NCBI GenBank assembly: GCA_022410635.1
Contig: JAJVDF010000434.1
Location: forward strand, 316,726-380,725
Length of the DNA stretch: 64,000 bases
From: Tretioscincus oriximinensis
Taxonomy: Eukaryota > Chordata > Lepidosauria > Squamata > Gymnophthalmidae
Reading direction: 5' to 3'
The notes beneath the pieces were generated by a model. The model saw nothing but the letters and a program-made list of their open reading frames with translations. It made no database searches and had not been told where the DNA came from. Positions 22,580 through 35,339 of the stretch are shown piece after piece; positions within the stretch are counted from its first letter, which is position 1, and every line of letters begins with the position of its first letter. Both the position numbers and the translations under genes were made by a program.

Positions 22580-22703
22580 CAAAGATGTCAAACTGCTGGC
22601 CCTCCAGATGTTCCTGAACTCTCAACATTCCATTTTGTTTAGAAGAATGGACATGCTTCTGGGAGTGAAATAGAATTGTGGTTCATCAGTTTAACATCTC
22701 TAA
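22580..22703. mobile_element. Degenerate hAT MITE, 124 bp
   Basis: The ends CAAAGATGTCAAACTG and, inverted, TAGAGATGTTAAACTG are clearly related, and an 8-bp repeat CCTTATGG lies outside both (22572-22579, 22704-22711). The interior CTGGCCCTCCAGATGTTCCT is a familiar start of a widespread vertebrate hAT MITE whose arms read ...GACTACAATTCCCATCA. The arms have diverged, so this is an older copy. Related scraps may lie near 35583, 45903 and 49117. Confidence 0.75.
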
Positions 22704-22711
22704 CCTTATGG

Positions 22712-23149
22712 GATTCCTTGTGGCAGTTTTTGCATTTTTGCTTGTTTGTTCGTTTGTTTAAAGCAGTATATTTTTACATAATACATTAAAACATTCCATT
22801 CCATTTTTACAGTATTTCAAATATTTTCTCCCTTTTTCCCTATCCCTTATTTACATATATATTCAATAGTAATCTTAACCTTAATTTCTATTTTGGAGTA
22901 TCTTTATCCACTGTCAACATGGTATCATGGTAATGGAATCATTGTTACCTACCATGAGTGGAAGCAGGCTGTACCTTTCTGCTTTCTGCTTCCTGCCCAT
23001 GCCTGGCCCCAGACATGGTGACATGGCTACTGGCACCTAGGTAGCAGTGTACACAGTTTCATACACAAAGTCTGGATTCCCAGTGGTTCTGAATTGACCA
23101 GCCACACCATATGCGTGAGATTCAAACATCTCCCAAGGAGGTGGAGAAA
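22712..23149. other. Non-coding spacer
   Basis: A T-rich stretch with TTTCTCCCTTTTTCCC near 22827-22845 could be antisense LINE 3' UTR, but this is not supported by protein similarity. Confidence 0.3.
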
Positions 23150-23196
23150 TTCACTTCCTGTCAGCCCTTTTGAGAGGTGATAAGGGTGGGTATAAG
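23150..23196 (+). mobile_element. Possible SINE tail remnant
   Basis: The string CCCTTTTGAGAGGTGATAAG with GGTGGGTATAAGGA following resembles the SINE tail at 20019-20055 (CCCTTTGTAAGGTGATAAAA, then GTGGGGTATAAGA). No tRNA head is recognisable upstream, so this is either an eroded copy or a 5'-truncated one. Confidence 0.35.
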
Positions 23197-26086
23197 GAAG
23201 TCATAGATTCCAACTTTTCCAAAGCATTGTGAGATTTGCTTTAAGAAGCTGCAGAAAAATGGTTCCTGTTTTCAGCTTCTGTAGAACAAGCTGTGAAGCA
23301 GCAGTTTTAAATTTGAAGTCACTGGCTTTGGCACTGATCCAGTCCCAACTTTCCACACATGTAGACAGTCCCCTGCTGTGAGGAAACATGGAAACACATA
23401 TGACTTCCTGTTAAGCTTGGAGATAAGTGCCAATTTGAAGAAAATTTCCAAGTTAAAAATTATATAGGGGGGAACTAGTTTCTTCAAACTTTTTGGATAT
23501 ACAGAACTTCTTAACCTTACATGCTCCCATTTTCTAACTTTTTTAAAACCAACACTGTTTACAGCTTCATTTAAAATGCTGCTTCCTTCCAGCTTATTTG
23601 ATACCAAAGCTGCACACAGAAGGAAAAATGAGTTCTCTTAGCACAGTAAGCAGTGGACTGAATGCAATAAGGAGAAATACGAAGACAATAATGAAAAAGT
23701 ATGAAGTAACTGCTTGGGAAAGTTTACATATTTTGAATGGCACCTTAAACATGTTTCCAGGAACAGCTCAAAATTTGCTTTAATTTTATCTAAGTCCATG
23801 AAGTTGTGAAATAACAAAACCTATTAGAGCTCTTCTGCACTTTTCCCTAGTGTAGAATAAGAACAGATAGAAGGGCTCACATGCAATTTAAGGTAGGTCC
23901 TGTTGCTGCTTGTATGATTTATCCACATAAGATGAAGCACAGACCAGATAAGGATACTCAAAATGTCAACCTAGCCTTTATCCGCTAGGGCATGGAATAC
24001 TAGGGCATGATATATATGAAACTATGGAGGCATATGGACAACACATCTTCATTGCCCAGAATACCACAAGAGACCCATTTTAATGGTACAACAAATGCAC
24101 TTTCAAATAGATACATACACCCAAGGCTCTGGAGGGCCCATTCCAAAGCTGGTAGGAGTTTTGGAGCTAGTTTGAAGGCTAGCAGCAACAGCCATTCCAA
24201 ATGACTTTATTTCACTGGAAGTAATCCATCCCAGCTTGGAATGGATTTTCAAACCTGAACTGAATCCAAGATAGTGATGGCAAGTGTGGACACAATGTTA
24301 GATATTCTTCATACCACATTCGCGTTGGCATTTAAAATAAAATTGGAAATGTTTTCTCTTCACACTGCATTCACAATCTTACTCTTTAATTCAAATAAAA
24401 GTCAGTTTCCATTTGTGCTGGATCTATAGTCCTGGGGACTTTTCAGGAATTTCCTTAAAAGCAGATTAAACAGCAACTGGATTTTTTCTCCTCTACCACT
24501 GGATGAGGAAAGGAAGGTTTATTCTCCTGTTCAATCCAAGTCAGTCCCGTTCCAAACCCCTCTTTCTGCATTGTGGTGATAATCCCTTCTTTTGAAAATG
24601 TCTGTTGGTTTTGTAGTCACATGTTGGAAAAAGGTGTTCTCTTTTTTAAATTCCTCTCCCTTGAGCAGTTATACAATTACATAATTGCCTTTCTTCCCCC
24701 CCCCCCCCAAAGGTAGATGGTTTCTACTCTTAAAAAGTCCAGATTCCTGGGCTCATTGTGATCAGTGAAACTAGAAAATCTAGTTTGGGGAGGAAGAAAA
24801 GCAACAGAACTGACTTCCTTTCCTCTTGAACTAAATTAAAAGGGGCTATCAGAACAGGTCTTCCAAGCAGCAATATTCCATTTCCTAAAACACATACCCA
24901 TCTCTTGTTGATCAGAACATAAAATGGCAAGAAACCTTTGTAATCTGAAGCCTGTAGCGATCTGATAGGGTGTGTGTGTGTGACATGTTAGCTAGATCAT
25001 GACTGGTTTTATTTGAATCCCCAAGGAACAGGAAAAGGATGGGATGCCCCAAATCCAGATCATAAGAACCATCTGAAAGCCCAATGAATTGTTTCCAGGA
25101 ATTCTATAATGCAAAATGATGCAGAAGTAACCTCTGGCATAGTGACCAAAATTTCAAGAAAAGAAAAGAAGCAACAATAATTTCCAAACATGTCCAAGTA
25201 TTAAATTAGAAAGGAGAAGAAGGGAGGAAAAGTACATCCATTGCCATTCTTTCCTTTTCCTGTTTATCCAAACCAGGGGAAATTGTGATTTTTTTTCCTA
25301 TTCAGAATGCTTCACAACCTCGTCTTGTGCTTACTCTACCAAGCAACAGAAGCTGATGCAACACAAATCTGCTTGCCGGACTCAGAATCCACACATGCAT
25401 GAAAGTGCTGTGCGACAGAAATCCTGGCTGCATGCCTGCCTCTAGCAACCAGGGAGATGCACACACATTTCGTGACACTGGATCTGGAACTGCTCACGTA
25501 GCACCCAACAAATGGCCAGAGTTGATGGGATGCAGATGAGCATCCCAAACTGAGTATTTAGTCCGCAGCACTGAACTGTGCCTCTTGGGATCTCTTTTCC
25601 CTTTCTGCTCTTTTGTTAAGGTGCAGACTTATGATTGAGGGTGTTGTATGTGAGTGTCTTGGCACTGTGGCACTAATTTGCTCTCATTGCCATTGAATCC
25701 AATGGGTTATTATAACCCATCATTTACACATGGCTTAGGGAATTATATCATGACAAATGACCTCATAATGCTAATGTTCCATAGTCATACAAAGGATGTC
25801 TGTAAAGAAGCTAAATAACATAATCAAAGACAGTGTAAATTAGGGTGAGGGCAGTGAGACTAAAGAAGAGAATACAAAATAAAGGCCGTGATGTTGCCAT
25901 TAGCCAACAAAATAAATGAGGCACACCAAAACAATAGAGGGAAACAGGTATATCCATTCTGCAACATGCTCAGGAAAAGAGATTCAAACCTGCTTTGTCT
26001 TGCTTCTAATGACAGCATGTCCATCTATCTTCTCACCCAAAACATTTGCATATCAGGTATGCAAGGAAGAAAAGGATGGATGGAAG
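23197..26086. other. Non-coding DNA, about 2.9 kb
   Basis: No gene or repeat family is recognised. A C-only run lies near 24696-24709 and a short GT run near 24971-24982. Frames 23272-23607 and 25336-25548 (minus) match no family. Confidence 0.45.
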
Positions 26087-26390
26087 CAAGAAGAAGAACT
26101 GGGTTCTTATATCCCTCTTTTCTCATCTTTCAAAGACACTCAAAGCAGCTTACAAGGGTATTTTGCCTGAAGGCTTAAATTCTATCTTCCCTACCAGGCT
26201 GTGTTGGTTCCCATGTATCTACTTGCAGTCAGTTGCAATTTCTTGCAATTCTTGCTTTCGAATAGCTGGGTTGGCTGGAGCTACAGGCTAGTGGAAGGTG
26301 CTCACCCCTCCCTATGTCTGACACAGGGCTTTGAAACCCGATCTCCCAGGTGAGAAACAGTTTCCTAAGTGTGACTGATCCATTCGTGCC
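26087..26390 (-). mobile_element. tRNA-derived SINE, copy 2
   Basis: The + strand shows the antisense: a GAA-rich tail (AAGAAGAAGAACTGGGTTCT), then CAAAGCAGCTTACAAGGG, the body with AGCTGGGTTGGCTGGAGC, and the inverted box B GGGCTTTGAAACCC near 26323. The inverted box A (CTAAGTGTGACTGATCCA) follows. It is the same family as 19775, 31796 and 38364. The + frames 25888-26178 and 26046-26291 run across it and are spurious. Confidence 0.85.
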
Positions 26391-27069
26391 TGCTTACAAG
26401 AAAGGCGATGGTCACACATTTAAACCTTTGACACAGAAACTAGGCAAACACACTACATGAGTAAGTTATTTGGGTTTCTTTTCCACTGCACAAAAAGCCT
26501 CTATAAGACAGGTAACACTAATAATTCATAGGTAAGTCAATTGTGTCTTCTTTTTATCTGATATTATTCAGGTATTTTTGCCCATCTTTCATTCTATTAC
26601 AGTTTCTTCCCCCAATCAATACTGAAGCAGAGGGGACGACAGCCCTTTCCTCACTGGATTTTAGGGGCGTGCAGTTCACATGCCATTCCAGGCCTGCACT
26701 ATCTTAGAAAGGTTGCAAAAAAGTTTGACAAGAGCTGTTAACTCAGAGGTGATAAGGGGTGAAACTAGCAGGCAAAGATCTCTTAGGTGGTTGTTTTGCT
26801 ACAATGGTAGTTTCTGAGTTGCCTCAAGAGCCATAGATTCCTGTAAGGTTAAAATAGTTTTTCTATGCATTAGTTTTTAAGATAAAAATGGGCTTCTGTA
26901 TCTTTAAGAGTGAAAAGAACTCTGGGAAATCCCTGAGTTCTTAAATCAGCTTCTTTAGTTAGGTAGTTTCAGTTTTGAGTAGCCTTGCTAAGAGGAACCT
27001 GGAGAGAGAGTTTCTCTTGACAAGAAAGTTAATCCACAAGAAGTTACCACGAGGAAAGGAATTAACTCA
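26391..27069. other. Non-coding spacer
   Basis: Contains TGTATCTTTAAGAG and purine-rich words but no recognised element. An LTR was considered (see rejected items). Confidence 0.35.
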
Positions 27070-27077
27070 CTGGAAGA

Positions 27078-27235
27078 TAGGTTGGAAACCGGTGCCTCCC
27101 GGTTTTTCCTGAGAAAAAAAAAGAAAAAAATTCAAAGAAAATCTTTTTTTGAAAAATAAATTCCTCAGTAAAAACCATGAGGCACTCCAAAACTGGGTTT
27201 CTACCCTCCCCCAAAGGGATCATCTGGTCAGCCTA
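27078..27235. mobile_element. hAT-type MITE, 158 bp, copy 1
   Basis: The right end ATCATCTGGTCAGCCTA and the more diverged left end TAGGTTGGAAACCGG define the element. CTGGAAGA (27070-27077) and TTGGAAGA (27236-27243) flank it, an 8-bp duplication with one difference. Inside, TTCCTGAGAAAAAAA pairs with TTTTTTTGAAAAA and TTCCTCAG strings, and CCAAAACTGGGTTT follows. The same interior occurs at 57178-57333. It is non-coding. Confidence 0.7.
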
Positions 27236-27243
27236 TTGGAAGA

Positions 27244-28292
27244 CAAACTACAAATATTGGAAGAAAGACTTTGGGGTGAGAATTCCAGTTATTTGTATTT
27301 CACACATTTAGAAAAATAAAGCCTTTTGAAAATTGAAAGCTTGTGGACCTTTCTCTGTTCAGGTTGTGTTCCTGAGGGCCAGAAGCTATGGCTACTCTGA
27401 AAGTTTATTAGAATTGCCTTTAGGACAAAACAGTTTCACAAATTACCAAGTGTCACCTGGCTGTTGTTATGCAGCACAGTCTTCTCTGCAGTAACATCTA
27501 TTCCGTTTAGCTTACTTCCCTCTTAAACTCAAACAGCTCCTATGTTTACATCTTTTAGGTTCCTTCCATAGAATCGTTTTTCTGTTGTATGTTATGGTTT
27601 TGTGAGTCACTTCAAGATCTCAAATAGGAAGTGGTATAAAATCGCTGTGAATAAATAGAATAAGCAATTATTCTACTTACTCTATTTATGTATGTAAGTA
27701 AATGTGCAATCTTTTGTAACAATTGTTTCCAAAAACTGTCATTTTAATATATATCAGTTACAATTATTCGAATGATGTTGAAATGTAGCACCATAAAAAC
27801 AAGTGGCAAACTGTTGTACCCATCCCTTTCCTGCCAAGGAAACACACTGATAGTGTAGAAAAGCAGTATCTCGAGGCTATAAAGACTTGAAGTGGCAAAT
27901 GTGTCTGAAAGGGATAAACATGATCTTTGGAGAAGAATCTGCAACAACAAAAGAGTTGAAAATGTGCTTCTTTCAGATAGAGGTGGGCTGTAGGGGATTC
28001 CTAGCACATGGAGTGCCAAGAATTTTCAGTGCTCCACTGGTGTGGACAATAGAGCCAGGAAAGTATCAGACAGCTATCAATGGCAGTAGAAAAACTGCAC
28101 TGTGTGTTGTCAGTGTGTACAGTCACAGCTGACAAAAAGAGAAGGGAATTTCTTGCTTTAAGTACACCTTACTGTAGATGTACTGTTAAATAAAAAATAA
28201 AAAAGCAATTATTTCTCTCTCTCATAGAGATAGGAAGAAGCTAACTGTTAGAAATAAGTGTTTAATGTCATCTCCATAGCTTTATAATTAAA
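27244..28292. other. Non-coding spacer
   Basis: At 27600-27660 GGAAGTGGTATAAAATCGC and GAATAAATAGAATAA resemble a LINE or SINE tail, but nothing upstream supports it. Otherwise nothing is recognised. Confidence 0.35.
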
Positions 28293-28683
28293 CAGCAAAG
28301 GAGCTAGTAGCACTTAAGAAAAGCCATACTGGATCAGGCCACCGCCCATCAAATCCAGCATTCTGTGTCACACAGAGGCCCACCAGATGCACCTGGGCAG
28401 TCCAAACAGAGGAAAGCAAAATATGCTCCTGTTCATGACTCCCTGCAAATGGTATTTCAGGAGTCCTGCCTGTAGCTCCATCCCGGAGGCAACATCCAGA
28501 CTTCTATCCTAGTATCCATTTATACCCTTGGTGTCCAGGGTATAAAGGTGGATGGCATAAGCTTTCATAGACGTGTCTACGAAAGCTTATGGCACCCACT
28601 TTTCTCAAGTTAGTCTCAAAGTGCTCCTAGCTCCTTTGCTGGACTTTCTACTAGACTAATCAGGCTATTTCTCTGAAATTGAA
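28293..28683. mobile_element. Foldback repeat split by a CR1 piece
   Basis: The left arm start CAGCAAAGGAGCTAGTAGCA (28293-28315) and the right part (28546-28683) belong to one foldback repeat. In the intact copy at 45941 the left arm continues CTTTGAGATTAACTTGAG; here that continuation is replaced by a CR1 3' fragment. After the CR1 the arm resumes at GGTGGATGGCATAAGC and turns through a tight hairpin into the right arm, ending GGCTATTTCTCTGAAATT. Confidence 0.7.
28316..28538 (-). mobile_element. CR1 LINE 3' fragment nested in a foldback repeat
   Basis: The + strand reads AAGAAAAGCCATACTGGATC, then CCCATCAAATCCAGCATTCT, CCTGCAAATGGTATTTCAGG and CCATTTATACCCTTGGTGTC, the antisense CR1 3' UTR. 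It is very close to the copy at 983-1196. It interrupts the left arm of the foldback repeat, so it inserted later than that repeat. Confidence 0.85.
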
Positions 28684-31600
28684 TAAAGTTTACTTTTGTA
28701 ATTTAACAATATGTTAAGTGACGATTATGGTATTCTGTGCTAGATAGTATAAGGCATAATCTAGCTAAAACTAAGAATAAACACAGGGATATTTTCATTG
28801 ATGATACTGTATGTATTTGGAAAGTTTCCCTGCCTTCTCATACATTTTGTGTCCCAAAATGGACAGAAACCAAGATTTTTATAGTCTGTTTCTTCCTGTA
28901 TTAATCTAGCAATCAGCTATCAATGGGGCACCTGGCCTATAAACGAAAAGCACTCCTCATTTCCGAGCTTGAACCTTATCTTCTTTTACTGTTTTAATTC
29001 AAGATTACCTAATGTGCACATAATTACTAGGTCAATTTTGATATGGGTTTCTGTAAAAATGCAGTCTTATAGACAACATCTGCATAGTCTCCCAGGACCA
29101 TGCAGATGTGTACTGTTATGGGATGAACTCTGTGTGCATGTTCAACAGCATCCATGCAAGTGGGGTTTACCAAAGGATTAACGGTTTAATTGGACTGTTT
29201 ACCAGGTTGGAATTGGTTCCGGGGAGAGAGGAAATGACATAGGTGACTCTGAAACATCATTTGCTTTATGGAAGGTAAAAGGCATAGAGAAAATAACTTT
29301 ATTACATATTGAATGAAAATAATGTCAAAGTTGAGTGAATTAGTCAGATAGTATCAGCAATTCAAAGAGTGAAAGAACATAAACAGTAACTTCCATTGCA
29401 GGCCCAACAAAAAAGAACAGAAAAGTATTTTTTTTTCTTATTCTACAAGTTTACATAAAGGATGCACCTGCACAGCAGATTCTTAACTGGATTGTAATCA
29501 GCCCAGCTCTACCATACTGGATCATTCCTTGCTAGTAATCAACTTGTGGCAAAACACCATGATAGACGGCAGATGAAGGGAACTATTGTTGTTACCCTTG
29601 TGCAATACTGGCATGTTCCAGAAAAGGGTCTAAGGAAGCTGTTGTCCTCATGCCATTCTGGGCTAGCAAAGGCACTGTTCTGGAATAGTATAAGGGCTAG
29701 TGCCTTTTGAACTGTAATCCAGTAGTTTTATAATACTAGGCAGTACACTGGAAGATTGGATTCTGTGTTCTGTAAAATAATTTGCTTTGGACTGCTGTCA
29801 TTAAACTGCTCTTCCACTCTGATGAGATGTGAATTAGTTGTAAACGTCTCTGAATTTTTGCCATTGTGGATAGGCGGCTGAATGAAGACATCTCTTCAAA
29901 TTCAATAGAGAGAGGCAGTCAAGACTATAAATTAGATGTTAGACTGCATGAAGAAGGGAATAGATATAGTGCAGAAAATATTCCATTATACAAATCAATG
30001 GGGCAAACTCTTTGAAACCAGCAGTTAGTTTGGTCACCTACTTTAAAAGGAAGAAGTCATTGCAAAAATATTAAAGATAAGAAGAAACTGATATTTGGAA
30101 GAACGGAAGAGAGTTTTTATCAGCTTATCTATGGAACAAAGAATTTGTTTTAAAAGGAGAACATTATGTTAATACTGTATAATATTAACACTGCTTTATA
30201 TTAATGTTGCATTGTTACAGAATGATTATGAAAAGAAAAGGTTTTGACTTTGTCAAGTTTCATTACTAGGTCTCTGTTTTAGCCATTTATCGAATGGTAA
30301 GCAGTACTATGAGACATTCCCATTCTCTCCTGTTTTATATGGCTTCTGAATAAAGAGTTTATCCTAGGAGATAAGAGTCATTTTAGCCCCTATCAAGGGT
30401 TGGGCTGCAGCACACTTCATTGCAATGCATGTGACATCATGGACAGCAGCACTTATGCGCATGTAANTGCACATGTAATCATTTATGAACAATAATGTGT
30501 AATGCATGGAAAAGTAAAATGTCTGCCAAATCATCCTACAGGATAGAAGTGCATTCCTCTAACCTTTGAATGCAATTTTATACTCAGAAGTGACAAAAGA
30601 GCCAAGACTGGAATAAAGGTTCTTACAGTCTCCTCTTTCTATAGCCTGTTTGACACATTCCTACTGCAGGTGTTTTGCTTTTTTAAGAAACCATCACTGA
30701 GAAAACTTAGAGTTTGTTCACTGGTGTTAATATAAAACAAAGAAGACAGCTTGATCAAGCCCGTAATCCTTTGAAAAAAGCTAAATCTGTGGAAATAAAA
30801 GCAGAAGATAATGGCTGCCTAAAACGTGCTGTTATCCTGAAGTTATACTTGGCTTACCAGAGTGTATATCACCAAAAATACTTGCATGTTGTATTCCAGC
30901 CATGGAGGCATGCATTCTGAACAACCTCATAATCTGGGAAACTATGGTGGCAAACTTCTCTATTGAGATGAACTGGAGGACCAGAACAGAAAGTTCTTTT
31001 GGCATGCAATTCATACCAACTGCTTAGATCCTGGCAGCTCTAGAAATAGGCTATTAACTTGCAGGAATGTAAAAGTTTCTAAATGGATTTTTTAAAGGAT
31101 GTGTAGAAAATAGTCAGCCATTTTTTTTCATTTCCCTTGATAAATTCAGGGTTGAAACTATCAAGTGCCATCACTACTCATCTGCACAAGAGGAGTGAAG
31201 GAAGGAAGGAAGCATTCTTACTCCACTGAATACTTCCATTTTCTTCCAGTTCCCTTTTAATCACTATTGATCCTACCAAAATTAAGTAGATGTGCACCAG
31301 AGACAAGGATCAGGTTGGAATGCCACCTCTCTCTGATGGTACTCCACTAGTTCTACAAATGAAATAATCTATTTGGCAATGGATGAAATCCTCCTACGGA
31401 TGGGCATATATAGTGCTCTTAAAATTTGTCTAGAGAAATTCAAATTAATATGTTTTATCTCCAAAAAGAAACAAGGGCCCTTGGAGGTACATTTTCACAT
31501 TGGAGGTGCATCCAGTTGCGAGCGAAAATCATGTAATAAATGATTAACACATAATAATTCCTTCACTGTCTAGATGTCTGGTGCAGCAGCCCAATTAACA

Positions 31601-31795
31601 TGTGGGGCGTGTACCTCTCACTAATTTCTGGCACCACACACCAGGAATTTCACCAGCACATACTAACTAGATGTGTGTGATTGGTGCCATTCACACATGC
31701 ACGATCATGTTCTTTGGTGGCCATACACACACACTGCCTCCATCTAAGATGATAATGTGATCTATACTGCACATCAGAAGAAAGCAAAATAAAAG
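28684..31795. other. Non-coding DNA, about 3.1 kb
   Basis: No gene or repeat family is recognised. One N at 30467. The frames here (28969-29181, 30714-30920, 30832-31014) are short and overlap on both strands in part. Confidence 0.45.
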
Positions 31796-32101
31796 GCATG
31801 AATGGCTGAGTTGCTAAGGAGACAGTCTCTCATTTGGGAGATCAGGTTTCGAAGCCCTGTGTGGGACGTGGGGAGGGCTGAGCACCTTCCACTAGCCTGT
31901 AGCTCCAGCCAACCCAGCTATTCGAAAGCAAGAATTGCAAGAAAATGCAACTGACTGCAAGTATATCTACTGTGGGAACCACCAGAGCCTGGTGGGGAAG
32001 ACAGAATGTCAGCCTTTGGGCAAAATACCCTTGCAAGCCGCTTTGAGTCCCTTTGAAAGGTGAGAAAAGCGGGGTATAAGGACCCAGTTCTTCTTCTTCT
32101 A
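31796..32101 (+). mobile_element. tRNA-derived SINE, copy 3
   Basis: This is the best-preserved + copy. Box A TGGCTGAGTTGCTAAGG (about 31804) and box B GGTTTCGAAGCCC (about 31845) are close to the pol III consensus. The body has GAGCACCTTCCACTAGCCTG, then CTCCAGCCAACCCAGC and GCAAGCCGCTTTGAGTCCCT, then AAAGCGGGGTATAAGGA and a TTCTTCTTCTTCT tail. A minus frame (31918-32136) crosses it and is spurious. Confidence 0.9.
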
Positions 32102-34069
32102 AAAGCTGCTTTTCTCTGGTGTTTTAAATATAGCACACTATTTTTTCACTTCTTCTTTATGCTAGAATGGCATGATAATGCTGAACTATGTGGCAAAGTG
32201 TGAAAAAAGTTGCATGGACGATTCCTGGATCTGAAGAATTCTGGTGCACCTTATTTTCCTCAGTCAGCAACTGGTGCCTACCTAACAGAAATAGGGAGAA
32301 GATTTCCAAGATTAATAGACATCATTTTCATCATAATATTTAATATAAGTACACAGTTTTGAAAATTAGGTCAAGGGAGGGTGGGAAAATAGTGATTCAT
32401 TACCAAGCCTGAGAGATGCACAATTACCTCGTTATAAGTTCTAAGTAATCTGTTTTCTCTATTGTCATGGCAATGAATCACCATCACTAATAAATTGGAT
32501 AGTCAAATAACATCTTATACTATCTGGATAAACTGGTTACCATCTGACATCTGTCTTCATTAGCTGGGAAGAAATAAAATTAATGAAGAGCACTTAGCAC
32601 ATTATATTCACGCTAAGCCAAGATATTTTTAAAGCGCTGTAGTTGATTCCATGATGAAGGTATGGCATATACCATCTTAACACAAAAAAACACAGATCAG
32701 AATGTATTGCTGTTGAATTTTTGGAAATCTGAAGAAAAAATCTGACATACTACAGTGAGTTCAGAGGGGTGGGTGGAAATGAACTTGCTTTTATTAATAA
32801 GTCAAAAAATTCCTTAAGTTTCATTTTTAATGATGTTGAATTAATGTGATTTTTCTAATTAAATAAATGTTGATCATTTCTTGGTGCTTATTTCTAGCGT
32901 GTCAATTCAGTTATAACAATGGTCATATAACAATATCTATTTAAAATACTTATACCTATCCAAAAGCACAAAATAAGTTGGCTAAGCTGCTTAGTGATAA
33001 TAAATAGAACTGATTTACATTATGATTACAGACAACCAGGGTTGGACTCTATGGAAAATGTTTCCTATAGCAATAATTTGCTACTCAGATTCATCAGCCC
33101 AAAACATTGTTTATTAATTCAAATAATTTCTGTGCAAGTTCTCATTAAAAAAAATCATCAGGGTAATTTAGAAACTATTATATAAAAAAGGTTAAAAGCA
33201 AGGCTAAAATCAGTGCTGAAGAAGGTGGCAGGATAAGTAAAAAATAAACAAGTTTAGTATTTCAAAACAAACAAAAAACCACAAAACTATATTTTTCCCT
33301 ACTATGATACTGGTGACTGGAGAAGTGATTGAACACAAGAGGTTTTACTGTTAACCATTTCCTGTTTTTGATACAAGTCACCAGTCAGAATAAAGCCAGA
33401 TCTGCTCCAGGAGCAGCAATGCTAGGATCTTAAAAAAGAACATGAACTTTTCAGAACAGTTCAAGCACTTACTTTTCCAACCCAGCTCTCTAATGACTGC
33501 TTTCAGTAGAATGGGACCAGATGAGTGAATGAACTATTTCCAAGTCTACTATAAAAAACACATTAGCCTGTCAATATGATCATCAAATTAAACTGTGAAA
33601 TGATGGTACAAAACACAAACTGGAAAATGTTATTGAAAGCCAACTCCGTGAATGAATTGAAACAAAGTCCTCTAATTTCTTTAAGGTCCAAATACACTCT
33701 ATTTTGACTTTAAGCTTTGAATCTCTCTGTTAAGTTTTCTTAAGGAATGAATTCCATTTCTTGTGATATAGAGATTACAATCAATTCACTGAAAACTGCA
33801 TGCAATATATTCTAACAGTGTTTGGGATGCATTGTACTAATTACTAATTTTGAAAGAATGCTTAGTATCAAAGTTAAATGGTAATGATATCTGCATATGA
33901 AGCTTCACTGCAGGCAAGTTTCATCAATCTTTGTTAACTATGATAGCACTCCACATGCCACAAACTGTTCCCATCTGTAATTAGTCTGCATAAACTGTTC
34001 TCACTTCTCAAATTAAAGTACACCTGAGACAATAAAACTATTGTATGCTTGCTGATGTTGGGAACCACT
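32102..34069. other. Non-coding DNA, about 2 kb
   Basis: AT-rich and apparently single copy. The last part, from about 33780, is included in a candidate conserved block discussed in the findings. Confidence 0.4.
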
Positions 34070-34255
34070 GAATTGTGGCTGACTCCTGATTGACTCCATC
34101 AGGGCACCTTCAAGGGCACCATTATATAGTGATATTGATAGAGATACAGAAGTTATTTGTCATTGCCTAGGTGAAGGGGAAAACTTGGAATCAAACTGGC
34201 AACACTCCAACATTCTAGTCAATTTTCCCTGCTAGTGAGCTACAATAAGTAATTT
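34070..34255 (-). mobile_element. Old tRNA-like SINE, different family
   Basis: On the minus strand GTAGCTCACTAGCAGGG (box A-like, near 34232-34248) is followed about 45 nt on by CCAGTTTGATTCCAAG (box B-like, near 34186-34201). The + strand continues towards GTGGCTGACTCCTGATTGAC and CCATCAGGGCACCTTCAAGG, a body type known from older amniote SINEs. The body does not match the other four SINEs here. It is degraded and the assignment is tentative. Confidence 0.4.
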
Positions 34256-35339
34256 AGAACTCCCCTAATTTCATGTTCCATTTATGTCTACATCTATGTA
34301 TTTATGTGAATACTGTTGTGAATATTGCAATTTTTATTCTTTGTTCTTTAAATGCCAACAAATATTTTGTCCTGTTCTTTTGTTATATTCTGTTCAGCAT
34401 CCTGAGATTTTTGATAAAGTGTAGCACAGAAAATTAAACAAACACAAATATTGGTGGTGTTAGGTTTGTTATTGAAAATTACACATTTTAATATGACTTC
34501 AGAATCGTTTTTTTGTTTCTGGCCAAACAATTTCTGGTAGGTAATTTTGTCATCTAAATGAAGACATATTTCTCCACAAAGAGGCAATTATTTGTGATAT
34601 CTAACAAGATTATTTAAAAACCTTCAGAAATGTCTGTAGTATTTCAGGTGTAGGCGAGCGTCGAGACTGCCATCTGTTAATTTTACACAGTACTTTTTTG
34701 TTATTATTTTTGTTTGTGACAGAAAATCTTGATTATACATTTAATGAAAAATATTAACCTTCATGTATAAAAGCATAAAAGCATTAAAAATGTCCCACTG
34801 AATCAGCTCTATTTGCTTTTGCATAGACCAACCATCTGCACAAGGAATTTTGATAGGATACAAGCTTGCTTTGTTTTCAGCCTTGGTACCTAAGGCGGTT
34901 ACAATGCCTTCAGGAATGGAAACCATCAATAATACTGACTTCCATTGATTGATTCCCCCCTTTTGAAATTATCCAAGATGGTGGTACATCCCCTCACAGC
35001 AAATTCACCAGGACTTGTGTATCCATAGCTACCTGTGAATTATGATACATCTAAAAAATTCAGTTGGATTTCAAGTTACAGAACAGATTGTCTTTATATG
35101 CTTTAAAAATAAGTAAAATAAATCCTTTTTTGCTATAGAAACTCTCCAAACTAAGCCACAAAAATTAAACTCCCTCCAGTGTTAAAAAGTGGTTTGACAA
35201 TGAAAAAACGTAACGATGTTGTATAACCAAAGAAAGAAAAAATGGAAAATATCGATACAATTTGTACATTCTGATAAGTCACTGTCATTACTAAGGCAAC
35301 ACTTTGGAACTAATTTTAATTTCAACAGAAAATTTATAT
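34256..35339. other. Non-coding spacer
   Basis: AT-rich; no repeat or gene recognised. Confidence 0.4.

Noticed and set aside
25888..26291. Overlapping + frames 25888-26291
   Set aside because: They cross the antisense SINE copy, and the repeated peptide also appears at 38308-38570 for the same reason.
26740..27420. Possible solo LTR (AATAAAGCCTTTTGAAAA polyadenylation-like signal at 27316)
   Set aside because: No TG...CA ends with a matching short target duplication could be placed, and there is no primer-binding site or internal region.
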